Shown: positions 18,562-28,520 of the stretch, piece after piece
Position numbering within the stretch: position 1 is the first letter of the stretch
Layout: each line of letters begins with the position of its first letter
DNA from: Metabacillus bambusae
GTDB lineage: Bacteria; Bacillota; Bacilli; Bacillales; Bacillaceae
Length of the DNA stretch: 64,000 nt
Direction: 5' to 3'
Assembly: GCF_017497975.1 (NCBI RefSeq)
Contig: NZ_JAGDEL010000019.1
Coordinates: forward strand, 1 to 64,000
The notes under the pieces: generated by a model
Seen by the model: the letters and a program-made list of their open reading frames with translations, nothing else
Databases searched by the model: none
What the model was told of the DNA's origin: nothing
Made by a program: the position numbers and the translations under genes

Positions 18562-19575
18562 TTATCTAAAACTAGTAATTTTATGAAACGCTTGTTTTGG
18601 AAGCTGATTGTCATCAAATAATAACGGCCAATTTTTTCTGCCTCTTACAGGGAAGTTGTCTAACCATGTATAATCATCTGCAACACCCCAGAAGGTAACG
18701 CAACTGATAACGTCCCTATATTCACGTAACAAAGCAAACAACTGCTCATAGCGTTCCTCTTGTAACGCAACCATTTCAGTCATTGGATCTTTTAGATCTG
18801 TTCTTCTGTCGGTAGTATCAAATACCGAAACATCTAGTTCAGTAAGCTGAATTTGCAAGCCAAGAGATGCATATTTTTCAATCGCAGCACGAATGTTATC
18901 TAACGTTGGACTGGTTAAATTCCAATGTGCCTGCATGCCTATTCCATGTAGTGGAACATCTTTTTCGAGTAAAGATTTTACTAATTTATAAATTTTGTCA
19001 CGTTTTTGTGGGTGACTCTCATTATAATCGTTATAAAAAAGCAATGCCTTTGGATCAGCCTCATGGGCAAACCGAAATGACTTTTCTATAAAATCTTCTC
19101 CTACGATATCCAAATAGGTTGATTTTCTTAAAAAGAAATTCTCACTATCATCAATTACCTCATTCACAACATCCCAACTATGGATACGGCCTTTATAACG
19201 ACCTACAACGGTTGAAATATGCGTTTGCATTCGGTCTAATAGCAATTCTCTTTTTGCAACAGAACCATCTGGTGTGGTAAACATCCAATCTGGAGTTTGA
19301 TTATGCCATACCAATGTATGACCACGCATCTTCATTTTATGTTCTTCGGCAAAAGCTACAAATTGATCTGCCTTTTCAAACGTAAATTTATTTTCCTCAG
19401 GCTGGAGATTTTCAGGTTTCATATCATTCTCAGCTGTTATACTGTTAAAATGTTTGGTTAAAAGTTGTTTTGAGTTTTCAATTGTACGTTGATTGATAGC
19501 GGCACCAATTGAAAAGAAATCACTATATACGTCTGAAAAAGATGGAATATTCAACTTAGATTGTAGTTGACTCAT
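18562..19575 (-). CDS. Intracellular GH10 endo-1,4-beta-xylanase
   Basis: 337 residues, no signal peptide, GH10 barrel over the whole length. The acid/base Glu lies in DVVNEVIDD and the nucleophile Glu in QLTELDVS; ENDMKPEN, HTLVWHNQ and WGVADDYTWLD are family motifs. Start ATG with AGGGAGGG. Such cytoplasmic GH10 enzymes (for example IXT6 of Geobacillus) cut imported xylo-oligosaccharides, which fits the LplABC-type importer and GH43 enzyme encoded upstream. It lies 178 bp after the secreted xylanase, behind a strong terminator. Confidence 0.95.
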   Translation of the reverse strand: MSQLQSKLNIPSFSDVYSDFFSIGAAINQRTIENSKQLLTKHFNSITAENDMKPENLQPEENKFTFEKADQFVAFAEEHKMKMRGHTLVWHNQTPDWMFTTPDGSVAKRELLLDRMQTHISTVVGRYKGRIHSWDVVNEVIDDSENFFLRKSTYLDIVGEDFIEKSFRFAHEADPKALLFYNDYNESHPQKRDKIYKLVKSLLEKDVPLHGIGMQAHWNLTSPTLDNIRAAIEKYASLGLQIQLTELDVSVFDTTDRRTDLKDPMTEMVALQEERYEQLFALLREYRDVISCVTFWGVADDYTWLDNFPVRGRKNWPLLFDDNQLPKQAFHKITSFR

Positions 19576-19713
19576 ATCTTTCCCTCCCTATGGCTAATAG
19601 ATTTTATAAATATAAGTTACAAAGACCAACTTTTTCCTTGATTAAGCCTAAACGATTTGTTATTTATCATTTTTTATATAAGGCTATTTTGACTTTCTTC
19701 TTATCTAGAAAAA

Positions 19714-19746
19714 GAGGTTGCCCTTTCATCTAGAAAAGGCAACCTG
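19714..19746 (-). terminator. Terminator after the secreted GH10 gene
   Basis: AGGTTGCC pairs with GGCAACCT, extended by TTTTC/GAAAG, followed by CTTTTT on the minus strand; it begins 8 bp after the stop codon. Confidence 0.88.
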
Positions 19747-19753
19747 CGAATGG

Positions 19754-20920
<1,167 letters not shown>

Positions 20921-21087
20921 TTACATTTTTTAAAGATTTTTAACATTAAATTAAATAAAAATGGGCTTATTTGATTAATTATCCATGTAGTCCTTAACTT
21001 GAGATTGAAATAATATCCCTACTTCGTTTACTCATGCAATAAACAAAGTTTTCAATAGTTAATATTGATATTTTTCAAAATTCCATT

Positions 21088-22647
21088 TTAATTTCCTTCT
21101 CTAAAAATAGTATCTTCTATCCTGAAATAATCAAAATCTACGAATCCACCAGTTGTTTTTGTTGCATAGTTAAATAAAGCAAAACGATAGCCCATGAAAT
21201 GGTCTAATTTATAGCGCATTTGTAGGTTATTCCCTATTAGATTCCAATTAACATGATCAAGACTATAATAGAAAAATGCCTTGTCAATCTGATTCCTGAA
21301 ATCAAAATCAATCTTAAAATAAACTCTTTCCTGGTTAATAGGAATAGATTCAATAATCTCTGCTGAGCCCAAGCTTCCATTTACCATAACAATGGATTTA
21401 GAATCGCCGGACATTTTTACACCAACAAACCCGTAATTTTTCTGAAATGCAGCAAAACCTGAAATATCTCCATCCTTCATGTTTGTGACTTCCATTGCCG
21501 TATGACCCGAGCATTCTGGTCCGAATGTTCTTTGAGTGAGCGTATTTCTAGCATCCTCCAAGTTTGTACAAATCTTTCCGTTTCTCAGCCTTAAATAACC
21601 AGGTCGTTCGATCAATGACCAATGTTCATTGTCCGGATTATGATTCCATTGCCAAACTAATCCAACAGTACCAGTGTCGGAATGAAATTCATCGGAATTC
21701 ACAATGAGACTACTGGACGGTTTATCAGTCATTGGAAGAGGCATACGTTTCGGAAGCTTACCTTGCTCGCCAAAAACTGGCCACCCGTCTTCCCATGTAA
21801 CTTGAATAAGACACGGAGTACGACCAACGGATTCGTTATCGCAAAACAACATGCTGTACCAAGCACCGTTAACCGTATCAATAATTCCTCCCTGTGCAAT
21901 ACCTTTAGGATCTGCCACAGCAATTCTTCCTTCATATTCACCATCGATTCGATTTGCACGGTGCACGAGATGAACCCGGTTACCATTCTTTGGCCATGTT
22001 ATCGTGAATACATAATAGTAGCCATTCATTTTTTGGATGTGTGAGCCTTCAGCGAGAAGACCAATGTCCTTCTTTGCACTTGCAACTAGACTAGCATTTA
22101 GAATAATTACTTTGTTTAGTCCACCCCCTTTAATTGCTGTTGCATCTTCAGTAAGCTCAATAACTTTTATATCACCATTGCCATAAGTCAAATACACCCG
22201 TCCATCATCATCAAATAGTAGAGACATGTCATGATAATACTCATTTAGAGTAAAGCGTTCCCAAGGACCCTTTTCAATATTTGCCGTTTGAAAGATATAT
22301 GTTTTTCCAGTAGCTAAAGAGCCCACCACTACGTAAAAAATGTCCTGATGATAACGAAGACAGCTTGCCCATGAACCTTTCCCATACTCATTCTTACCGT
22401 TACTTAGCATCTGTTCGTCATTTTCAGCAAGAATGTCATAAACATAATGAACGATTTCCCAATGCAAAAGATTGCTTGATTTCATGATTGGTACCCCAGG
22501 GTTCATGTGCATAGTTGTACTAGTCATGTAATACGTATCACCTACTCTAATAACATCAGGATCTGGTACATCTGACCATATTATCGGATTTTCAAAAGTG
22601 CTTTGATCCTGCTTAGTAAATAATTTTGAATTTACATTTTCACTCAT
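21088..22647 (-). CDS. Intracellular GH43 beta-xylosidase / alpha-L-arabinofuranosidase
   Basis: 519 residues, no signal peptide. N-terminal GH43 propeller (about 18-310) with catalytic Asp in VPDPDVIRVGD, Asp in YHDMSLLFDDDG and Glu in LLAEGSHIQKMNG; C-terminal beta-sandwich (about 315-515) as in XynB-type enzymes, where it closes the active site. It lies 78 bp after the importer permease gene and is probably in the same operon, so it should act on imported xylo- or arabino-oligosaccharides. Xylosidase versus arabinofuranosidase cannot be decided from sequence. Confidence 0.9.
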   Translation of the reverse strand: MSENVNSKLFTKQDQSTFENPIIWSDVPDPDVIRVGDTYYMTSTTMHMNPGVPIMKSSNLLHWEIVHYVYDILAENDEQMLSNGKNEYGKGSWASCLRYHQDIFYVVVGSLATGKTYIFQTANIEKGPWERFTLNEYYHDMSLLFDDDGRVYLTYGNGDIKVIELTEDATAIKGGGLNKVIILNASLVASAKKDIGLLAEGSHIQKMNGYYYVFTITWPKNGNRVHLVHRANRIDGEYEGRIAVADPKGIAQGGIIDTVNGAWYSMLFCDNESVGRTPCLIQVTWEDGWPVFGEQGKLPKRMPLPMTDKPSSSLIVNSDEFHSDTGTVGLVWQWNHNPDNEHWSLIERPGYLRLRNGKICTNLEDARNTLTQRTFGPECSGHTAMEVTNMKDGDISGFAAFQKNYGFVGVKMSGDSKSIVMVNGSLGSAEIIESIPINQERVYFKIDFDFRNQIDKAFFYYSLDHVNWNLIGNNLQMRYKLDHFMGYRFALFNYATKTTGGFVDFDYFRIEDTIFREGN

Positions 22648-22725
22648 TGTTTTGAATTTCCTCTCAATCTTTTTTTAGGATTTAATTCTTCTCGCATACA
22701 TGAATCTTTTATAGAAAAGAGTGAA

Positions 22726-23640
22726 TTATTTAACTGCACCTAAAGTCATACCCTTAACAAAGTATTTTTGTAGAAACGGGTACACACAAATAATTGGAAG
22801 ACTCGCAACGATGGTCATAGTAGCCTGAATCGACTTAGGTGTAACAGCTTGGACAGCATGTTCACCATTTGCTTGGGCGGTATTCCAATCACCATTTGAA
22901 GTTGCAGTATTCTGAAGAATTTTCATTAACTCGTATTGCAATGTCGTTAAATTCTCATTGCTTGAGTTATACAAAAACACGTCAAACCATTGGTTCCATT
23001 GTCCTACAGCAACAAATAGTGCTACGGTTGCTAATACCGGTAAGGACAGAGGCAACACAATTTGAAAGAAAACCCTAAAGTCCCCAGCCCCGTCAATCCG
23101 CGCTTGTTCAAAAAGACTTTTTGGAAGGCCTTCTATAAATGAACGCATGATTATAAGATTGAATGCACTTATTAATCCCGGAATGATATAAACCCAAAAT
23201 GTTCCGATTAACTGTAAATCTCTCATTAAAAGGAAGGTTGGAATTAACCCGCCATTAAAATACATAGTCATAATAAAAATAATTGTTACCGACTTTTTAA
23301 GAACAAATTTTTCTTGAGCAATCGCATATGCCACCATTGCAGTACATAATAGTCCAATTCCTGTACCAACAACTGTTCTTGCTACCGATACAAAAATTGC
23401 TTGAATGATTGATGCTTGAGTAAATACATATTCGTAGTTTCTCCAAGTAAATTCTCTTGGCCATAAATGGATTCCACCTTTTACAGAATCTGTTGCAGCA
23501 TTAAAAGAAAGGGCTACTTGGTTTAGAAAAGGGTATAGCATGATGACACTAAGTAAAATCATAAAAATAATGGTACAAGTATCAAAAACTACATCTTCTC
23601 TCGTTCTCATCAAGCTCTTGCTTTTTTTACCTCTTAACAT
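22726..23640 (-). CDS. Oligosaccharide ABC transporter permease (LplC/YtcP-like)
   Basis: 304 residues, six membrane helices, CUT1 inner-membrane family with the EAA loop form FEQARIDGAGDFRVFFQIVLP. It follows the partner permease by 12 bp with an AGGAGGGG site. Together with the next-upstream permease and lipoprotein it forms an LplABC/YtcQP-type importer for oligosaccharides. No ATPase is encoded nearby. Confidence 0.92.
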   Translation of the reverse strand: MLRGKKSKSLMRTREDVVFDTCTIIFMILLSVIMLYPFLNQVALSFNAATDSVKGGIHLWPREFTWRNYEYVFTQASIIQAIFVSVARTVVGTGIGLLCTAMVAYAIAQEKFVLKKSVTIIFIMTMYFNGGLIPTFLLMRDLQLIGTFWVYIIPGLISAFNLIIMRSFIEGLPKSLFEQARIDGAGDFRVFFQIVLPLSLPVLATVALFVAVGQWNQWFDVFLYNSSNENLTTLQYELMKILQNTATSNGDWNTAQANGEHAVQAVTPKSIQATMTIVASLPIICVYPFLQKYFVKGMTLGAVK

Positions 23641-23652
23641 TCTATACCCCTC

Positions 23653-24627
23653 CTAATATAAACCGCCTTGGCCCATTTTTTTCGAGAATGAATTTGCCGC
23701 AATCAAGAATATTAGGCTAATAACAGTTTTAAACACTCCTGCTGCCGTGGCCAATGAGAAATTAAACATAGAAATACCATAGTTGATGACAAATACATCT
23801 ATATTTTCTGAGAACTCTACGTTCTGTCCATTCCCTAATAAATATTGCGGTTCAAACCCAGCCTCAATAATGTACCCAATATTCATAATTAAAAGGATCA
23901 CAATTACTTGCTTCATTCCAGGAAGTGTAATATAGCGAATTCTTTGTAAACGAGATGCTCCATCAATTTTGGCTGCTTCATATTGTTCTTGATCAATCAT
24001 CGAAATGGCCGCTAAATAAATAATGGTATTCCACCCTACATTTTTCCAAACTTCTGAAGCACCTAAAATCCCCCAGAAATACTCTCCGATTCCAAGCCAA
24101 AGAATTTCCTCGTCAATAATATGAAGCCCCATCAATATTTCATTAATGACTCCATCAATAGACAATACAGATGAAACAAGTGCAGCTGCTACAACCCAAG
24201 AAAGAAAGTGTGGCAAATAGCTAATCGTTTGAACGACTCTTTTAAATTTAAGATTTTTTAATTCATTGATTAATAGAGCTAAACCAATCGCGGTTACAAA
24301 TCCTAAAACTAAATTAATGATACTTTGAGCCAAAGTATTTCTCAGAACTCCTAAGAAACGAGCATCTGTGAATAAAAAGGTGAAATGTTTAAAACCTACC
24401 CATTCTTGTTCTGAAAAAGGACGAGCCGGCTTAAAATCCTGAAATGCCATTGTCCATCCCCAAACAGGGAAATATTTAAAGATAAAGACCCAAATCACAA
24501 AAGGCATTGTCATCAATAATAATGCTTTTTGGCTACGACATTTTTTTAGGAACGCTTTCACTCCCTTCGCCTCATTTGGTAGCACTGTTGGAGATGAAAG
24601 TGCTTTTTCTTTTGTTTGTGCTTGCAT
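23653..24627 (-). CDS. Oligosaccharide ABC transporter permease (LplB/YteP-like)
   Basis: 324 residues with six membrane helices and the EAA loop YEAAKIDGASRLQRIRYITLPG that contacts the ATPase (first part EAAKIDGA). Start ATG with AGGAGG. Partner of the downstream permease; separated from the binding-protein gene by a hairpin at 24704-24744. Confidence 0.92.
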   Translation of the reverse strand: MQAQTKEKALSSPTVLPNEAKGVKAFLKKCRSQKALLLMTMPFVIWVFIFKYFPVWGWTMAFQDFKPARPFSEQEWVGFKHFTFLFTDARFLGVLRNTLAQSIINLVLGFVTAIGLALLINELKNLKFKRVVQTISYLPHFLSWVVAAALVSSVLSIDGVINEILMGLHIIDEEILWLGIGEYFWGILGASEVWKNVGWNTIIYLAAISMIDQEQYEAAKIDGASRLQRIRYITLPGMKQVIVILLIMNIGYIIEAGFEPQYLLGNGQNVEFSENIDVFVINYGISMFNFSLATAAGVFKTVISLIFLIAANSFSKKMGQGGLY

Positions 24628-24703
24628 TTTTGTCCCTCCTATCCTATTTAATAAGTAAGCTCTAAAAATTCATTCCATTCGTCGCAAAATTAACGTAAAT
24701 AGA

Positions 24704-24744
24704 AAGAAGGCTGAACTTCCTTTTATAACTCATTCAGCCTTCTT
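24704..24744 (-). terminator. Stem-loop between binding-protein and permease genes
   Basis: AAGAAGGCTGAA pairs perfectly with TTCAGCCTTCTT (12 bp) 13 bp after the lipoprotein stop codon, followed by TCTATTT. Probably an attenuator or stabilising hairpin inside the operon. Confidence 0.7.
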
Positions 24745-24757
24745 ATTAAGTTCTTTA

Positions 24758-26416
24758 CTACTTCATAAGTGAGGATTCTTTTTTAACTGATTCCTCCATT
24801 ACTTCTTCATAGGCTTTATATGGAAGCTTTTCAAAATCTTTCTTAAATTTGTTCCACTCGGAATCAAAATCTGATGGATTCGAAAGTATAATATCTGGAT
24901 ATGAACGTTTGATTAAATCACGAGACTGTTGATCATATAACTGTGCCTCAGATCCTGTCTCGATCGTTGCATCCCAGAAAGGAAACCATGGTGCTGGTTC
25001 TGGCTCAGTGAATAAATCAGTAAACGTTTCAATGTTATATGCTTCTAAGAACTCTTTATCCACTTCATCATAAGCAAGCTGGGCAACTTCAGGCTGTACA
25101 TTTGGATCAACAGAGTTACCGTCATCAAATGTACCACTCATAATTGGCCAGTACCAACCAAGTGCAGAAAACCCAAATTCATCTCTAAACTCTTCTTTAT
25201 TAGCTAAATCAATTTGTTCTTGTGTTCGAACAAAACGCCCTTCTTCATTTACATTATATGTTTCTCCCTCTATACCCCAAGTAATTAATTTTTGGGAATC
25301 AATTTTAGCCATATGATCTAAAAATTTAATAATTCTAATTTGATCTTCTTCAGGAGTACCTGTTGTTAATCCCATCCCTGGAGAGGTTACAAACGATTCC
25401 GGATTCAAGTATTGGTCTTTGATTCCTTCCTCAAATACAATAGGGAATCCCATAAAATCATTATACGGATCATCATCTTGTTCAAGAGTATCTAACGCTG
25501 TACCAGACTCCCATCGAGGTCCAAACCATCCTACAACACGTCCTGAGGATATTTTAGCTAAATACTCATCATAGTTTTGTGTAAAAGATTCCTTATCAAG
25601 TAGGCCCTTTTCGTTTATTTCATTTAATTTTCCTAACCATTTCTTTGTAATATCCTTATTATGGTAAATGGATACATCTAGTGTTTCATTATCAACAATG
25701 ATTCCTTCCTGTTCACCTGATAGAAATGCTGGAGGATCAAATAGTTGTCCTACATGCCAATCATATTGTAATAATGTATATGGAATCGTTTTTGCACCGT
25801 TTGTCGTTGGGTGGGCTTCTGCATATTTTTCAATAATATCGAAATATTCATCTATCGTTTTAGGATGTGGATAACCTTGCTCTTTTAGTGCTTCACGTTT
25901 TATAAAAAATGCACTCTGTCCTATATTTGGTGGCTTTATATATCCATTAGATACACCAGATGGTAGAATATAAATGTTTCCATCCTCTAGTTTCATTTTT
26001 TCCCAAATTGGGTCATACAATTTTCTTAAATTTGGAGCATGCTCTTCTATAAGATCATTCAGTGGTACAAATCCACCTGCATCAACCACATCGGCTGTGG
26101 CATTTTGTGCATTAAGCAATTCCGGATATTCACCACTAGCGATCATTGTCCCGATCTTCTGGTTACTGTCCCCTACAATATGCTCAATATCAAAGTTAAC
26201 ACCTGTTGCCTCTTCGAACATTTTTCCAATTTTGGTATCACCCGTATTGACATCTTTTCCTGTAGAAGATGCATTAAAGAATGTGTAAGTAAATACTTCC
26301 CCGTTTTCATTAGAGTTACTTTCTTTTCCACTCTTTTCTGCATTCGTACATGCTGAAGTGACGAGCAACATGACCATTAGTGCAAAAGCTAGAATTGTAG
26401 ATTTCCTTTTTAACAA
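24758..26416 (-). CDS. Oligosaccharide-binding lipoprotein (LplA/YtcQ-like)
   Basis: 552 residues, start TTG behind AAAGGGGGAG. Lipoprotein signal with LVTSAC, then a large extracytoplasmic binding domain of the LplA family (about 550 residues is usual). First gene of the run lipoprotein, permease, permease, GH43, and possibly the two xylanases. Given these neighbours it probably binds xylo- or arabinoxylo-oligosaccharides. A cre-like site and an inverted repeat lie upstream, and a YesM/YesN pair next to it. Confidence 0.9.
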   Translation of the reverse strand: MLKRKSTILAFALMVMLLVTSACTNAEKSGKESNSNENGEVFTYTFFNASSTGKDVNTGDTKIGKMFEEATGVNFDIEHIVGDSNQKIGTMIASGEYPELLNAQNATADVVDAGGFVPLNDLIEEHAPNLRKLYDPIWEKMKLEDGNIYILPSGVSNGYIKPPNIGQSAFFIKREALKEQGYPHPKTIDEYFDIIEKYAEAHPTTNGAKTIPYTLLQYDWHVGQLFDPPAFLSGEQEGIIVDNETLDVSIYHNKDITKKWLGKLNEINEKGLLDKESFTQNYDEYLAKISSGRVVGWFGPRWESGTALDTLEQDDDPYNDFMGFPIVFEEGIKDQYLNPESFVTSPGMGLTTGTPEEDQIRIIKFLDHMAKIDSQKLITWGIEGETYNVNEEGRFVRTQEQIDLANKEEFRDEFGFSALGWYWPIMSGTFDDGNSVDPNVQPEVAQLAYDEVDKEFLEAYNIETFTDLFTEPEPAPWFPFWDATIETGSEAQLYDQQSRDLIKRSYPDIILSNPSDFDSEWNKFKKDFEKLPYKAYEEVMEESVKKESSLMK

Positions 26417-26474
26417 TTTAACTCCCCCTTTGTTAAAGTTAAGTAATAGCTAAGCAACACTGATACCACAATAT

Positions 26475-26544
26475 TGTAAGCACTTTCATTATAACTTTCA
26501 GGCTTATCTTTAGTGACCATACAAAGTATAGTTTTTACTTTGTA
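26475..26544 (-). promoter_or_regulatory. Importer promoter region with cre-like site and inverted repeat
   Basis: On the minus strand TATAAT (26488-26493) sits beside a weak cre-like TGAAAGTGCTTACA (26475-26488, central CG changed to TG). About 27 bp upstream of the -10 box the perfect inverted repeat TACAAAGT (26520-26527) and ACTTTGTA (26537-26544) could bind the neighbouring YesN-type regulator. No good -35 box, which fits activator control. Confidence 0.5.
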
Positions 26545-26545
26545 A

Positions 26546-26770
26546 ACTTTAGTACCTTATGGAAAAACGAAAACACCAGAATCAAAAATACATGTAAAAG
26601 ATATAGATTATTGGGTGGATATAAAGAAAAAGCAACTTGTTGAGCACTTAATCTATCATGATTTGCTACCAAAAAAAACGAAACCAACACACATCGATCA
26701 TACGATCGACATGTATTGGCAGCAAAGTTTATTTATTATCTACTTAATAGGGCTATTTTTGAAATGGTAA
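26546..26770 (+). other. Possible coding remnant, unrecognised
   Basis: A stop-to-stop frame of 74 codons without ATG, convergent with and overlapping the end of the kinase gene by 18 bp. Its translation (for example KIHVKDIDYWVDIKKK and HIDHTIDMYWQQ) looks like protein rather than random AT-rich sequence, with aromatic and charged residues mixed. I do not recognise it. It may be the 3' end of a gene lost by rearrangement, or chance. Confidence 0.25.
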
Positions 26771-28495
26771 AACGATTCTAACAGTCGTTCCTTCTCCCTC
26801 AACACTTTTCACTTTAAAATCAAAATGATTTGAATAATGCAGCTTTAAACGATAGTAAACATTTTTTATTCCCACATGTTCTCCAATGTTTTCAACCTGT
26901 TCTATTGATCGCATTAACTGTTCAAATTCCTCTTTTTCCATCCCCTGCCCATTATCTGTTATCTGACATATTAAAGTATCACCATCACGTTTTATCGATA
27001 TGTTGATCATTCCGTTTCCTTTTATCGGTTCAATTCCATGTATACTTGCATTTTCTACAAATGGAATAAGAGACATATTCGGAATAATGCACTTCTTAGC
27101 TTCTGGATCAACGTCAATATGGTATTGCATTTTATCATCAAATCGATAATGCTGTATTTCTAAAAAGCATTTTATTAAATAAATTTCTTCGTCTACACTG
27201 ACCCAATCTTTTCCCCAAATGAATGATTTCCTAAGCATTTTCGCCATATTTTGAATGATTTTTGCCGTTTCTTCTTCTTTCTTTAAAATACTTCTCATCC
27301 GAATGGTTTCCAATACATTAAATAGGAAATGTGGGTTAATCTGACTTTGTAAGGCACTTAATTGTGCTTGTTTACGTTGCAATTCTAAATCCTTTTTTTG
27401 AATATCTGCTTTATATACTTCATTGATGAGCCTCTTAATTTTAGATGCCATCCTATTAAATGCTTGTGTAAGCTCACCAATTTCATCCTGGTAGTTCACA
27501 CCCTTGATCAGTTCAAAGTTTTGATCTTCAACTTTCCTCATATGCTTTAAAATACGTAATATACGTACATGAAGAGAGCTTGTAATATAAACAATAAAAA
27601 GAGATGGAAAGACTAAATTGATAAGAGCGAAATAGAGAATAAAATTTCGAGAACCCTGAACCTCTTCAAGTAATACCTTCTCTTGAGCAACACCCACTAC
27701 CTTCCAATTATTTAAATAAGGAACATTAAAGGGTACTTCAAAAACTAACATATCCTTTGAAAATGTAATAGAATCATACTGAATATTTCCTTCTGACCAA
27801 TTTACCTTTGGATTTGTTGAATATTCAATTGTTTCTTTCTCATCTAACAAATAAATATCACCCGGAAACGTCACATTATGAAAAATACGGTCCATTATTC
27901 CAAAATCAAATTGTAATTCTAATATTTTCTGTGTTGAATCTTTCGTGGTGAAATAGTCCATTTCCCTTATTAAACTAAATGTATCTAGTTTTCCTGATTC
28001 TCCAATTCTACGAGTCAAAACTGGATATGAGCTTCTTATTGACTCTGAATCCTTATACCAATGAGACTCTTTAACAATGGTATCAATTTTATTGACACCC
28101 CCTGCATAAATAACCGTATCATTATTTGTGTATAAATTTAGAGAACGAACAGTCGAAAAAAGTGGCACTTCTTTATAAATTCTACTGTAATAATTATAAT
28201 AAGCATGGATAAAATCGATGCTTGATTCATACTTGGTTTCTAAAAAATTGTACAACTCATATTCCGTATATAACTTAGATGAAATTTCGACTGCATCATC
28301 TATCGCTGTTCGGAAATCATTCGATATTTGTTTTAAGGAAAGGGATATATCATTCATCTTTTGTGCTCTTACATTGTTGGAAGTAATTTCATAAAATGCA
28401 ATATGCGTTAATGTAATTGGAATGAAAACTGAAACAATATAAATGATTAATAGCTTATTTCTTAATCCTATATTATTAAAATTGAATAGATTCAT
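26753..28495 (-). CDS. YesM-type sensor histidine kinase
   Basis: 580 residues: membrane helix about 12-33, extracellular sensor domain about 34-283, second helix about 284-305, HAMP about 306-358, His_kinase domain with phospho-acceptor His in SQINPHFLFNVLETI, and ATPase domain with VENASIHG (N box) and ITDNGQGM (G1 box). This matches the LytS/YesM class that works with AraC-type response regulators. It follows the regulator gene by 25 bp. By context it senses an extracellular sugar or a loaded binding protein and controls the LplABC-type importer beside it; the ligand is inference. Confidence 0.93.
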   Translation of the reverse strand: MNLFNFNNIGLRNKLLIIYIVSVFIPITLTHIAFYEITSNNVRAQKMNDISLSLKQISNDFRTAIDDAVEISSKLYTEYELYNFLETKYESSIDFIHAYYNYYSRIYKEVPLFSTVRSLNLYTNNDTVIYAGGVNKIDTIVKESHWYKDSESIRSSYPVLTRRIGESGKLDTFSLIREMDYFTTKDSTQKILELQFDFGIMDRIFHNVTFPGDIYLLDEKETIEYSTNPKVNWSEGNIQYDSITFSKDMLVFEVPFNVPYLNNWKVVGVAQEKVLLEEVQGSRNFILYFALINLVFPSLFIVYITSSLHVRILRILKHMRKVEDQNFELIKGVNYQDEIGELTQAFNRMASKIKRLINEVYKADIQKKDLELQRKQAQLSALQSQINPHFLFNVLETIRMRSILKKEEETAKIIQNMAKMLRKSFIWGKDWVSVDEEIYLIKCFLEIQHYRFDDKMQYHIDVDPEAKKCIIPNMSLIPFVENASIHGIEPIKGNGMINISIKRDGDTLICQITDNGQGMEKEEFEQLMRSIEQVENIGEHVGIKNVYYRLKLHYSNHFDFKVKSVEGEGTTVRIVLPFQK

Positions 28496-28520
28496 TTTAT
28501 CTCCATCTCAAAATCTTCCT

